The notes beneath the pieces are model-generated. The model saw only the letters and a program-made list of their open reading frames with translations, was not told the origin of the DNA and ran no database searches. From assembly GCF_000483125.1 (NCBI RefSeq), contig NZ_KI519553.1:345124-409123 (forward strand): a stretch of DNA of 64,000 nucleotides, read 5' to 3'. Below, in pieces: positions 35,350 through 43,507 of the stretch (position 1 is the first letter of the stretch; every line of letters starts with the position of its first letter). A program made the position numbers and the translations under genes. Origin of the DNA: Atopobium fossor DSM 15642 (lineage in GTDB: Bacteria; Actinomycetota; Coriobacteriia; Coriobacteriales; Atopobiaceae).

Positions 35350-36830
35350 TACAAAATCTTCTCGCAAGCGGAGGATACAACACAATCCATGTCTTCAATG
35401 GAGCATATTTCTGGATGTAGTACGGCTGCTGTGCGCAATTTACTCAGCATCTGAGGCGCAGTAGTGTTTGTTATATCTTGGAGTGCATCCATGGCCTCAA
35501 AGCCAGAAAGCGTACAAGCTTTACCCGTAAGTGCCTCTAGGACATCAGTAGAAAATTTGTAAGCGTTAGCAGTGGAGAGTACCACACGGCAGTCACAGTT
35601 AGGTTTGGCTTCGTTCATAACGCTTACAGCAACAGCAGTGTGAGTATCTATAAGAATCTTCTCGTTAGTCCATGTTGTATGAATTGCGGCACGTGTTTGA
35701 GTGTCGTCAGCACGACCACAAGCAAAGGTTTCCTGTAATTTAGCAAGCAACTCATCACTGATTTGATAAAAGCCCTGCTTTGTGAGTTGGGTCATGTAGT
35801 TAGAGATAAGCTCACAATTTCCATCGGATAGCAAATAAAGCAAACGCTCCAAATTGGAGGACACCAAAATGTCCATCGAAGGTGAGATGGTCTTGTTAAA
35901 GCTACGGCGGCGGTCGTATATGCCGGTGCGGATAAAGTCGTAGAGCACATCATTGACATTGGAGGCTACGGTTAGTTTTGCAACAGGCAGGCCCATCAGT
36001 TTGGCAAAATAACCAGCAAGCACATCGCCAAAATTACCCGTAGGAACAAAAAATTCAAGAGGATCACCTAAAGTGAGTGCGCCCGAGCGTACAAGTTGTG
36101 CATAGGCATCAAAATAGTAAACTACTTGAGGAACCAAACGTCCTATATTGATAGAGTTTGCGCTGGACAAAACGGTATTTTGAGCAGCTAGATCATCGGC
36201 AAGTTTATGGTTGGCAAAGATATTCTTAACCTGTGTTTGAATATCATCAAAGTTGCCCCTTACCGCGCTCACACAAACATTACTGCCAGTTTGGGTAATC
36301 ATTTGCAGACGTTGTACATCAGAGACTTTGCCTTCGGGATAGAACACAGTAATACCTATTCCAGGTACGTTTGCAAAACCAGCCAGTGCTGCTTTACCGG
36401 TATCACCCGATGTGGCAGTTACAATCATGACATTGCGACTGTCGCCTTGCCTCGAAACGCTCATAAGTTGTGGCAACATTTGCAATGCGATGTCTTTAAA
36501 TGCGCTTGTGGGTCCATGCCATAATTTAAGCATCCAAGAGTTACCTAAGGTAGTTATGGGTGTTATAGCATCACTGTCAAACCCAGTGCCATAGGCTGCC
36601 TTCACGCAATTCTCAATTTCTCCTGGCGTAAAGTCATCCAATAAAGTACTGAGCACAAGTTCTGCATTTTGCATAAAACTATTGTTACAAACACTTTGGA
36701 GGTCTAAGTGCTTCTTTGCGAGCGTGTCACAGATAAACAGGCCTCCATCGGGCGCAATACCTGTCAATATTGCTTGCTTACTTGTTAACAGTTTATGTGT
36801 AGAGCGCGTACTGTGGTAAAAAGTACTCAT
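35349..36830 (-). CDS. thrC: Threonine synthase
   Basis: 493 residues, PLP-dependent. Converts O-phosphohomoserine to threonine. N-terminal YHSTRS...APDGGLF is the start of the fungal/E. coli-type (long) threonine synthase. The PLP lysine is Lys112 in HGPTSAFKDIALQ. VTATSGDTGKAAL and the FVPTGNFGDVLAGYFAK phosphate-binding region follow. It heads the thrC-thrB operon, divergent from hom-lysC-asd with a 113-base shared promoter region, so both arms of the pathway may be regulated together. Confidence 0.96.
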   Translation of the reverse strand: MSTFYHSTRSTHKLLTSKQAILTGIAPDGGLFICDTLAKKHLDLQSVCNNSFMQNAELVLSTLLDDFTPGEIENCVKAAYGTGFDSDAITPITTLGNSWMLKLWHGPTSAFKDIALQMLPQLMSVSRQGDSRNVMIVTATSGDTGKAALAGFANVPGIGITVFYPEGKVSDVQRLQMITQTGSNVCVSAVRGNFDDIQTQVKNIFANHKLADDLAAQNTVLSSANSINIGRLVPQVVYYFDAYAQLVRSGALTLGDPLEFFVPTGNFGDVLAGYFAKLMGLPVAKLTVASNVNDVLYDFIRTGIYDRRRSFNKTISPSMDILVSSNLERLLYLLSDGNCELISNYMTQLTKQGFYQISDELLAKLQETFACGRADDTQTRAAIHTTWTNEKILIDTHTAVAVSVMNEAKPNCDCRVVLSTANAYKFSTDVLEALTGKACTLSGFEAMDALQDITNTTAPQMLSKLRTAAVLHPEICSIEDMDCVVSSACEKIL

Positions 36831-36943
36831 AAGTTACTCCATAGTTTTAGCAATTCAAGTAAACCTATGCATATAGTAACGGTAAAAGATACTTTGTGGG
36901 TGCTTAACTACCAACTGGAAACGTTCGATTGATTGGAACGCAC

Positions 36944-38110
36944 ATGAATATTGCCTTGCTCGGATACGGTACTGTTGGGCGAGGTGTGGACCACATTGTG
37001 TCTGACTTGTGCCCTACGCTGGAGGTTACACACATCCTTAAACGTCCGGGGAAGCTTTTAGATCCACGCGACATCGATTCGTTTGATGCAATTCTTGCCG
37101 ATACAAGCATAGAGCTTGTTGCGGAGTGCATGGGTGGTATCGAGCCTGCTCGTAGCTATATTTTAGCTGCACTTACATCAGGTAAGCATGTGGTTACTGC
37201 CAACAAAGCGGTTGTAGCTCGTCATTTTGATGAATTTGTTCAAGTGGCTACCGCTCATCAGGTTGGTTTGTTTGTAGAAGCAACTACAGGCGGTGGTATC
37301 CCTTGGATTGCTGGCCTTCGTAAGATGCGTCGTGTAGATGCACTTACGTCGTTTAGCGGTATTCTTAATGGTACTTCCAATTATATTTTAGACCGTATGG
37401 CTCATTCTAACTCTAGTTTTGATGAGGTCCTGACAGACGCACAAGAGTTGGGTTATGCGGAGGCAGATCCTTCTGCGGATATTGATGGTATGGATGTGGC
37501 AAACAAAACTATTATTTCTGCTGTGGTTGCTTTTGATGTCTTTCATAAAACAGAAGTGCCTACTTTGGGTATTCGAAATATCACACGTGCAGATATGGAT
37601 GCACTGGCATCTTGTGGTTTGTGTGTCAAACTCATGGGGCAGGGTATTGCAAAGGATGAGTCCTATGCCTTGGCAGTGCAGCCAGTTGTGTTACCTATAA
37701 CTTTGCTTGAAGCAAACGTTCCCAATAACTTTAATAGTGCAAGTGCTACGGGCTCAAGCATTGGTGAGCTTAAGTTTTATGGTCAAGGTGCCGGAAGTCT
37801 GCCCACGGGCAACGCCATGGTTCAAGATATATTGGACTGTGAGGCTGGTATACGTCCCAGCTATTGTTTTGATACTCAGAAAACTTATAATCCTGCTTTG
37901 CTTACAAGTAATTATCTTATTCGGACCGCTATGACTCTGCCAGTTGGGTTTACTGCTACACCAGCACCAGGTCTGTTAGCAACAAACTTCCAATTGGTGC
38001 GTTCTCTTACAGCAACACAGGCAGCTCAACTCTTGCAACAACTGCTCGTACAAGACCCGCACAGCTTCATGGCTGCTTATCCATCTACTCTAGTATTCCA
38101 GGAGGCATAA
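36944..38110 (+). CDS. hom: Homoserine dehydrogenase
   Basis: 388 residues. Reduces aspartate semialdehyde to homoserine with NAD(P)H. N-terminal Rossmann motif ALLGYGTVGRGV, then VTANKAVVARH, the substrate-binding FSGILNGTSNYIL and the catalytic-domain ELGYAEADPSADIDGMDVANK are all present. The C-terminal region after about 320 is short and lacks a clear ACT domain, so threonine feedback may be reduced or absent. The ATG at 36944 is preferred to a TTG at 36929. Followed by lysC after 3 bases. Confidence 0.95.
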   Translation: MNIALLGYGTVGRGVDHIVSDLCPTLEVTHILKRPGKLLDPRDIDSFDAILADTSIELVAECMGGIEPARSYILAALTSGKHVVTANKAVVARHFDEFVQVATAHQVGLFVEATTGGGIPWIAGLRKMRRVDALTSFSGILNGTSNYILDRMAHSNSSFDEVLTDAQELGYAEADPSADIDGMDVANKTIISAVVAFDVFHKTEVPTLGIRNITRADMDALASCGLCVKLMGQGIAKDESYALAVQPVVLPITLLEANVPNNFNSASATGSSIGELKFYGQGAGSLPTGNAMVQDILDCEAGIRPSYCFDTQKTYNPALLTSNYLIRTAMTLPVGFTATPAPGLLATNFQLVRSLTATQAAQLLQQLLVQDPHSFMAAYPSTLVFQEA

Positions 38111-38113
38111 TCC

Positions 38114-39451
38114 ATGCTTAAGGTTGCAAAATTTGGGGGTTCTAGTGTTGCCAATGCCCAACAGTTCAAAAAAGTTGCCTCCATTGTGGCAGCAGATTCA
38201 GATAGACGCTATATTGTGGTATCTGCATCGGGTAAGCGTTTTACCACTGATAATAAAATTACAGACCTTCTTTTGCTGGTAAATGCTCATATTTCTTATC
38301 ATGTTGATTGTACAGTGCTGTTACAAACCATTAAGGAACGCTATATAGAGTTAGCGCGTGAGCTTAAGCTTACCTATCCCATTGCTCAAAAGTTTGATGA
38401 GTTTGCCATGCATATCAAAGATGTTTCTCCAGAGTATGTTGTTTCGCGTGGAGAATGGTTTACCGCCCAACTCATGGCTGAATTTCTCAATAAGCCTTTT
38501 GTGGATGCTTCGGATGTAATTCGCTTTCATCATGATGGCAGTCTTAACCAAGAAGCCACGGCACAGCTTTTACAACAGCTAGTTGTCGAGAAAGGCAGTT
38601 TTGTCTTGCCTGGTTTTTATGGCGCAACAAGTGATGGCAAGATTAAGCTGTTTGAGCGTGGTGGTGGAGATATTACAGGTGCTATTGTTGCACGTGCACT
38701 GGAAGTGGATGTGTATGAAAACTGGACTGACGTGTCTGGTTTTTTGGCTGCAGATCCGCGCATTGTTAATGACCCGCGCATTATCCATCGCATTACCTTT
38801 GATGAAATGCGTGAGCTTTCGTATATGGGCGCTTCTGTTTTGCAGGAAGAAGCTATTTTTCCTGTTCGTGAAGCAAATATTCCCATTCAAATCAAGAATA
38901 CCAATGACCCAGAAGCTCTTGGCACCATGATTCGCGAGACGGCCGAGGAACGCGAGAGCGAGCATCTTATTACGGGCGTTGCTGGTCGTAAAAATTTTAC
39001 AGCGGTACATATTCAAAAGGCTCATATGTCTACCGAGATAGGATTTATTCGTCGTGCTCTGTCCGTTTTTGAACGGTATCACGTATCTGTAGAGCATGTA
39101 CCTACCGGTGTAGATTCTTTTGGTGTTGTGGTTAACGGTGCAGATGTAGTAGACACTATCTATTCCATTGTGAATGACTTGCAAAAAGAACTTGTGCCCG
39201 ATTCTATACACATAGTTGAGCACCTTGCTCTTATCAGCATTGTTGGTCGTAATATGAGCCGTCGTGCGGGTACTTCGGGTCGCATCTTTGGTGTACTTGG
39301 CGAAGCCGGTGTAAACATCCGTATGATTACACAGTCCTCACAGGAGATCTCTATCATCTTGGGTGTTAACAATGAGGACTTCAATACGGCAATTGGTGTT
39401 ATTTATAATCGTTTTGTAAAAAGCGAAATGGTGGGCACTATCAGCCAGTAG
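38114..39451 (+). CDS. lysC: Aspartate kinase
   Basis: 445 residues. Phosphorylates aspartate, first step to lysine, methionine and threonine. N-terminal KFGGSSVANA, VVSASGK and FERGGGDITGAIVA (substrate site) are characteristic, with two ACT domains after about residue 300 (the second starts ALISIVGRNMSRRAGTSGRI). Closest in layout to the class with ACT domains that bind lysine or threonine. Start ATG has AGGAGGCATAATCC. Middle gene of hom-lysC-asd. Confidence 0.94.
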   Translation: MLKVAKFGGSSVANAQQFKKVASIVAADSDRRYIVVSASGKRFTTDNKITDLLLLVNAHISYHVDCTVLLQTIKERYIELARELKLTYPIAQKFDEFAMHIKDVSPEYVVSRGEWFTAQLMAEFLNKPFVDASDVIRFHHDGSLNQEATAQLLQQLVVEKGSFVLPGFYGATSDGKIKLFERGGGDITGAIVARALEVDVYENWTDVSGFLAADPRIVNDPRIIHRITFDEMRELSYMGASVLQEEAIFPVREANIPIQIKNTNDPEALGTMIRETAEERESEHLITGVAGRKNFTAVHIQKAHMSTEIGFIRRALSVFERYHVSVEHVPTGVDSFGVVVNGADVVDTIYSIVNDLQKELVPDSIHIVEHLALISIVGRNMSRRAGTSGRIFGVLGEAGVNIRMITQSSQEISIILGVNNEDFNTAIGVIYNRFVKSEMVGTISQ

Positions 39452-39460
39452 GGGGATGTT

Positions 39461-40474
39461 ATGTCCGGTAAAGTTGTAGCAATTTTGGGCGCCACAGGTG
39501 TTGTGGGTGCACAAATGATGCAATGTCTAGAAGAGCGCAATTTTCCAGTTTCGCGCTTAGTTCCGCTTGCGTCTGAGCGCTCTGTGGGTAGGAAAGTGCA
39601 ATTTTGTGGAGAAGATCATGCTGTGCAGCTAGCATCTCCGCAAGCCTTTAATAACGTGGATATTGTGCTTGGTGCGGCGGGAGATCAGCAGGCTTCTGAG
39701 CTGCTACCACAGGCGGCAGTTCAAGGGGCGGTATGTGTAGATAACAGTCATGCCTTTAGGCTCTATGATGATGTTCCTCTTGTGATTCCAGAGATTAATG
39801 CTGCAGATATTGCCAATCATCCACGCAACATCATTGCTAATCCTAACTGTGCAACCATTATTGGTTTGGTACCAACATGGCCATTACATCAGGCGGCAGG
39901 TATCAAGCGCATGATTGTCTCGACCTATCAGGCAGCATCGGGGGCAGGTATGGCTGGTCTTACCGAGCTTGTTCGTGAGCATAAAGCACTTGATGAAGGC
40001 CAGGCTGTTGGCTCAACAGATCCTTTTGCGTATCAGCTGGCGTATAACCTTATTCCGCAGATTGGTGGCTTTAAGGATGATGATTACACATCCGAGGAGC
40101 TTAAAATGCAAAATGAGGGTCGCAAGATTATGCATATGCCTGAGCTTTTTGTGAGTTGTACCTGCGTTCGTGTTCCGGTTATGCGTTCGCATTCCGAATC
40201 CATTACTCTTGATTTTGAGCAGGATATGTCTCCAGAGCAGGCGCGTGAAATTTTGTCCCGCGCTCCTGGAGTCAAGGTTGTTGATAAACCCAATGAACTT
40301 GTGTATCCCATGCCTTTGGACACATCCAATCAAGATGCAATCTTTGTTGGGCGTATCCGTAAAGACCTTTCAAGCCCTACGCCTTCACGTTCGCTTACGC
40401 TGTGGTGTTGTGGAGATCAAATTCGTAAAGGCGCTGCAACCAATGCGGTGCAAATTGCGGAATATCTCTTGTAA
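39461..40474 (+). CDS. asd: Aspartate-semialdehyde dehydrogenase
   Basis: 337 residues. Reduces aspartyl phosphate to aspartate semialdehyde with NADPH. The dinucleotide motif LGATGVVGAQM is at residues 9-19, the catalytic cysteine is Cys130 in NPNCATI, the YQAASGAGMAGL block follows, and a catalytic His region RVPVMRSHSESI is near 235. Start ATG has GGGGGATGTT. The upstream lysC supplies its substrate and hom uses its product. Confidence 0.96.
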   Translation: MSGKVVAILGATGVVGAQMMQCLEERNFPVSRLVPLASERSVGRKVQFCGEDHAVQLASPQAFNNVDIVLGAAGDQQASELLPQAAVQGAVCVDNSHAFRLYDDVPLVIPEINAADIANHPRNIIANPNCATIIGLVPTWPLHQAAGIKRMIVSTYQAASGAGMAGLTELVREHKALDEGQAVGSTDPFAYQLAYNLIPQIGGFKDDDYTSEELKMQNEGRKIMHMPELFVSCTCVRVPVMRSHSESITLDFEQDMSPEQAREILSRAPGVKVVDKPNELVYPMPLDTSNQDAIFVGRIRKDLSSPTPSRSLTLWCCGDQIRKGAATNAVQIAEYLL

Positions 40475-40514
40475 TCTGTACAAAATGTGTTTGCAAAAAA
40501 GTTCAGATTTACAC

Positions 40515-40544
40515 TTGCATCCGCTGGTTTTTTTGTAATAATAA
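40515..40544 (+). promoter_or_regulatory. Probable promoter of tRNA-His and tRNA-Lys
   Basis: TTGCAT (40515-40520), an 18-base spacer and TAATAA (40539-40544), placing the start about 20 bases before tRNA-His. Reasonable match, position consistent. Confidence 0.5.
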
Positions 40545-40571
40545 TACACGCGCCATTTGAGGTGGGCAAAT

Positions 40572-40648
40572 GGTGGGTGTAGCTCAGTTGGCAGAGCGAC
40601 GGACTGTGGCTCCGTAGGTCGAGGGTTCGAGACCCTTCACCCACCCCA
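40572..40648 (+). tRNA. tRNA-His (anticodon GTG)
   Basis: 77 bases including CCA and the extra 5' G typical of tRNA-His, which faces C73. Anticodon stem ACGGA/TCCGT holds loop CTGTGGC, anticodon GTG. Confidence 0.97.
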
Positions 40649-40663
40649 TTTACAAATGAATAT

Positions 40664-40739
40664 GGATCGTTAGCTCAGCTGGTAGAGCAGGGGACTCTTA
40701 ATCCCAAGGTCCAGGGTTCGAACCCCTGACGATCCACCA
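40664..40739 (+). tRNA. tRNA-Lys (anticodon CTT)
   Basis: 76 bases with CCA. Acceptor GGATCGT pairs with ACGATCC. Loop CTCTTAA gives anticodon CTT. It lies 15 bases after tRNA-His and shares its transcript. Confidence 0.97.
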
Positions 40740-40751
40740 CTTGATTTTTCG

Positions 40752-40783
40752 ACTCAGAGCTTATAACAGCCCTGAGTTTTTTA
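40752..40783 (+). terminator. Terminator of the tRNA-His/Lys unit
   Basis: ACTCAG-A-GC (40752-40760) pairs with GC-C-CTGAGT (40769-40777), followed by a T run. Confidence 0.8.
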
Positions 40784-40887
40784 TTAGCTCAGTGAGTCAT
40801 TTGTCTACAAGTAGGTTACTCACGTGTACAATCACAAGCAATGCAGCAACTAAACGTGCTTTGTAGCATTGCGGGGGAGTAGTAGCT

Positions 40888-41832
40888 ATGACACAAGAAC
40901 TCATCTTTTTAGAACCCGTCTTTCACCAGAAGATTTGGGGCGGTCGCATGCTTGAGTCCGACTTTGGTTATCAGATTCCCGATGGCCCCATAGGTGAGTG
41001 TTGGGCAATTTCTGCTCATCAGTCAGGGGACTGTAAGGTTGCAAAAGGCAGGTTTGCAGGTATGCATCTGTCTGAGTTGTGGTCCACACATCGTGAATTG
41101 TTTGGCAAGCTTGCATCAGATCAATTCCCTTTACTTATCAAAATCCTTGCGGCGGATGATGACTTGTCCATTCAAGTTCATCCGGACGATACGTATGCTG
41201 CACAGCACGAGAATGGATCTTTGGGTAAATGTGAGTGCTGGTATGTGTTGCATGCTAAGCCTGGCGCAACTATCGTAGTTGGACAAAATGCAAGTTCACG
41301 TGAGGAATTTGCTCGTGCGGTAAACAAGAGCAAGTGGGGTGAACTTCTCAATATCATTCCTGTTAAAACGGGTGATTTCTTCCAAATAAATCCAGGAACG
41401 GTCCATGCAATTCGTGGTGGTACTTTGATTTTGGAAACCCAGCAGTCTTCGGATGTGACATATCGTGTATACGACTACAATCGGCGCCAGGCAGACGGTA
41501 GCTTGCGCGAGTTACATCTACAGCAGTCGCTCGATGTTATTGATTACAAGCAGCAGGCGCCTACCAATGGCACCATTACTGCTATCGAGAAAAACGGTGT
41601 AACCCGCTTGGTTTCTTGTGATTGCTATACGGTAGATCGTGTGCGCGTAGAGGATACGACCAGACTTATGGCTCACTGGCCATTTTTATGCATGAGCGTC
41701 ATTGAAGGCTCTGGCAAAGTAAATGGGCAGCTTGTTGCAAGGGGAGACCACTTTATTGCGCCGGCTGGTATAGACGTATTGGAACTCACAGGATCCATGG
41801 AACTTATTTGCTCATATCCACCTGCGGATTAG
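40888..41832 (+). CDS. manA: Mannose-6-phosphate isomerase, class I
   Basis: 314 residues. Interconverts mannose 6-phosphate and fructose 6-phosphate, zinc dependent. Short bacterial type I form (ManA/Pmi of Firmicutes). Motifs: IWGGRMLESDFGY near the N-terminus, LLIKILAADDDLSIQVHPDD (zinc ligands Q and H), KCECWYVL, and GTVHAIRGGTLILETQQSSDVTYRVYDY with the catalytic region. Start ATG has GCGGGGGAGTAGTAGCT. Monocistronic between terminators. Confidence 0.95.
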   Translation: MTQELIFLEPVFHQKIWGGRMLESDFGYQIPDGPIGECWAISAHQSGDCKVAKGRFAGMHLSELWSTHRELFGKLASDQFPLLIKILAADDDLSIQVHPDDTYAAQHENGSLGKCECWYVLHAKPGATIVVGQNASSREEFARAVNKSKWGELLNIIPVKTGDFFQINPGTVHAIRGGTLILETQQSSDVTYRVYDYNRRQADGSLRELHLQQSLDVIDYKQQAPTNGTITAIEKNGVTRLVSCDCYTVDRVRVEDTTRLMAHWPFLCMSVIEGSGKVNGQLVARGDHFIAPAGIDVLELTGSMELICSYPPAD

Positions 41833-41866
41833 TGCAATATCAGGGTCACAGGGAAAAGTGTAAACA

Positions 41867-41898
41867 AAAAAGCCAGAACAAATACGTCCTGGCTTTTC
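41867..41898. terminator. Bidirectional terminator between manA and tRNA-Arg
   Basis: AAAAGCCAG (41867-41875) pairs with CTGGCTTTT (41888-41896). T runs on both strands make it work for manA (plus) and tRNA-Arg (minus). Confidence 0.88.
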
Positions 41899-41906
41899 TT
41901 ATGATA

Positions 41907-41983
41907 TGGTGCGCCCGGGGGGATTCGAACCCCCAACCGGCGGATTAGAAGTCCGATACTCTATCCTATTGAGCTACGGGCGC
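41907..41983 (-). tRNA. tRNA-Arg (anticodon TCT)
   Basis: 77 bases with encoded CCA on the minus strand. Acceptor GCGCCCG pairs with CGGGCGC. Loop CTTCTAA gives anticodon TCT, reading AGA. Confidence 0.97.
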
Positions 41984-42138
41984 CTGCAAAGGGATTTTAT
42001 CACGCCGCGGGCTTGTGTGCCTGCTAAAAGATACGTTTTGCAATTTGTATTCACTTATCGATACTTTTATGTGTAAAAAATGTCTCTAATGCGTCATACT
42101 TGTATACAGTCTTGAGAAAATCTTCGGGAGGGTTCGTC

Positions 42139-43134
42139 TTGATTTATACCGTTACTCTCAATCCTGCAATCGATTATGTAATGCATCCACTTACGCTCGA
42201 TATGGGTTTTACTAACCGTTCTTCCAGTGAAGAGATGTATTGCGGTGGTAACGGCATTAATATAGCTGGCATTCTGAATGAGCTTGGGGTAGCCAACACA
42301 GCAATGGGTATTTGTGGTGGCTTTACGGGTGATTATTTAATCGAGTCACTTCAGTCTCAGGGTATTGCCTGTAATTTTGTGCGCTTGGACAAGGGTAATA
42401 CTCGTATTAACGTCAAGCTTAACGGTATTGTTATGTCTATCGTTAATGGTATGGGTCCCAAGATTCCACATCGTAAGCTTGAAGAGCTCTTGCACCGTAT
42501 GGAAATGATTCAGTCGGGGGATACAGTGGTACTTACCGGCTCCATTCCCAAGAGCTTGCCTGATACTACCTATGACATGATTATGAACCATTTATCTGGC
42601 CGTGGGATTCGCTTTGTAGTAGATGCGCCTGGCACGCTCTTGTTGCGCGCCTTAAGCGCTAAGCCATTTCTCATTAAACCCAATAACCATGAGGTTGGCC
42701 GCCTGTTTAACGAGAAGCCAGAAACACCAGAAGAGTGTTTGCCTTTTGCACGCATCTTGCATGATCGTGGTGCGGCAAATGTCATTGTTTCTTGTGGCAA
42801 GTATGGTTCTGCTCTATTGGATGAGTATGGTAACGAGCACATAACCTTGGTTCCTCCCTGTAAACTTGTTAATGCTACCGGTGCTGGTGATTCTATGGTC
42901 GCTGGTTTCTTAGCTAAGCTGGATGAAGGCGCAGATTATGACACTGCTCTTAATTTTGCTTCGAGCTGTGGTTCTGCCACTGCGTCATCCAAATATCTTG
43001 CAAATCGCGAAACTATCGAGAAACTCTATGCTGCTCTAGGCGGAGTTCTCGAAGAGCATAAAGAAGAAATTGCCGCTGCCCTTGAGCGCGTGCGCAAGGC
43101 AGAGCGTCGTCTTGATACATTGATGGATTCATAA
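42139..43134 (+). CDS. fruK: 1-phosphofructokinase family hexose kinase
   Basis: 331 residues, PfkB family. N-terminal IYTVTLNPAIDYVM and CGGNGINIAGILNELG are typical of FruK/LacC. GSIPKSLPD and the anion-hole/catalytic block NATGAGDSMVAGFL (catalytic Asp) complete the kinase. It phosphorylates fructose 1-phosphate, or possibly tagatose 6-phosphate. TTG start at 42139 with CGGGAGGG seven bases upstream; a reading from 42100 has no site. The C-terminus has an unusual charged coiled extension of about 35 residues (EEHKEEIAAALERVRKAERR). No fructose PTS permease is nearby; ptsH and ptsI follow. Confidence 0.88.
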   Translation: MIYTVTLNPAIDYVMHPLTLDMGFTNRSSSEEMYCGGNGINIAGILNELGVANTAMGICGGFTGDYLIESLQSQGIACNFVRLDKGNTRINVKLNGIVMSIVNGMGPKIPHRKLEELLHRMEMIQSGDTVVLTGSIPKSLPDTTYDMIMNHLSGRGIRFVVDAPGTLLLRALSAKPFLIKPNNHEVGRLFNEKPETPEECLPFARILHDRGAANVIVSCGKYGSALLDEYGNEHITLVPPCKLVNATGAGDSMVAGFLAKLDEGADYDTALNFASSCGSATASSKYLANRETIEKLYAALGGVLEEHKEEIAAALERVRKAERRLDTLMDS

Positions 43135-43142
43135 GGAGCGTT

Positions 43143-43400
43143 ATGGTTTCTCAGACAGTTACTCTTACCAACCCCAACGGTTTACATATTGGTCCTGCAA
43201 CAACCTTCTCTGATGCTCTGTATGATTTTCCTTGCAAGATTGAAGTAATTTCTCAGGGTAAACATGCAGATGCTAAGCGTCCTTTGGCTCTGTTGGGTAT
43301 TGGTATTCCCACTGGTTCTGAAATTGAAATTGTGTGTGATGGCGAGCGTGAGGATGAAGCTCTTGCAACTGCACTTGATCTTATCAACAAGCTGAATTAA
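43143..43400 (+). CDS. ptsH: Phosphocarrier protein HPr, atypical
   Basis: 85 residues. Carries phosphate from enzyme I to sugar-specific EIIA proteins. The phosphorylated His15 is present in NPNGLHIGPATTF. The usual Arg17 is Gly17 (H-I-G-P-A instead of H-A-R-P-A). The regulatory serine region, normally K-S-I-M-G, reads KRPLALLG, so residue 46 is Arg and there is no Ser46. The fold otherwise matches (VTLTNPNGLH, GSEIEIVCDGERED, C-terminal helix). It can pass phosphate but cannot be controlled by an HPr kinase at Ser46. ATG with AAGGAGCGTT, 8 bases after fruK. Confidence 0.88.
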   Translation: MVSQTVTLTNPNGLHIGPATTFSDALYDFPCKIEVISQGKHADAKRPLALLGIGIPTGSEIEIVCDGEREDEALATALDLINKLN

Positions 43401-43407
43401 TAAATTT

Positions 43408-43491
43408 TTGAATATAGTGCATAAATAATCATATTATTATGGATATAAAGTAAGTAATACGCTTACTTATGGCTATTTGTGTGTTTACACA
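43408..43491 (+). promoter_or_regulatory. ptsI: Candidate ptsI promoter and inverted repeats
   Basis: TTGAAT (43408-43413), 18 bases and TATTAT (43432-43437) could be a promoter between ptsH and ptsI. Two inverted repeats follow: AAGTAAG/CTTACTT (43448-43454, 43462-43468) and TGTG-TTTA-CACA (about 43480-43491). They could be operators; no regulator is identified. Confidence 0.4.
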
Positions 43492-43507
43492 CAGTTTGGG
43501 AGGTTTC

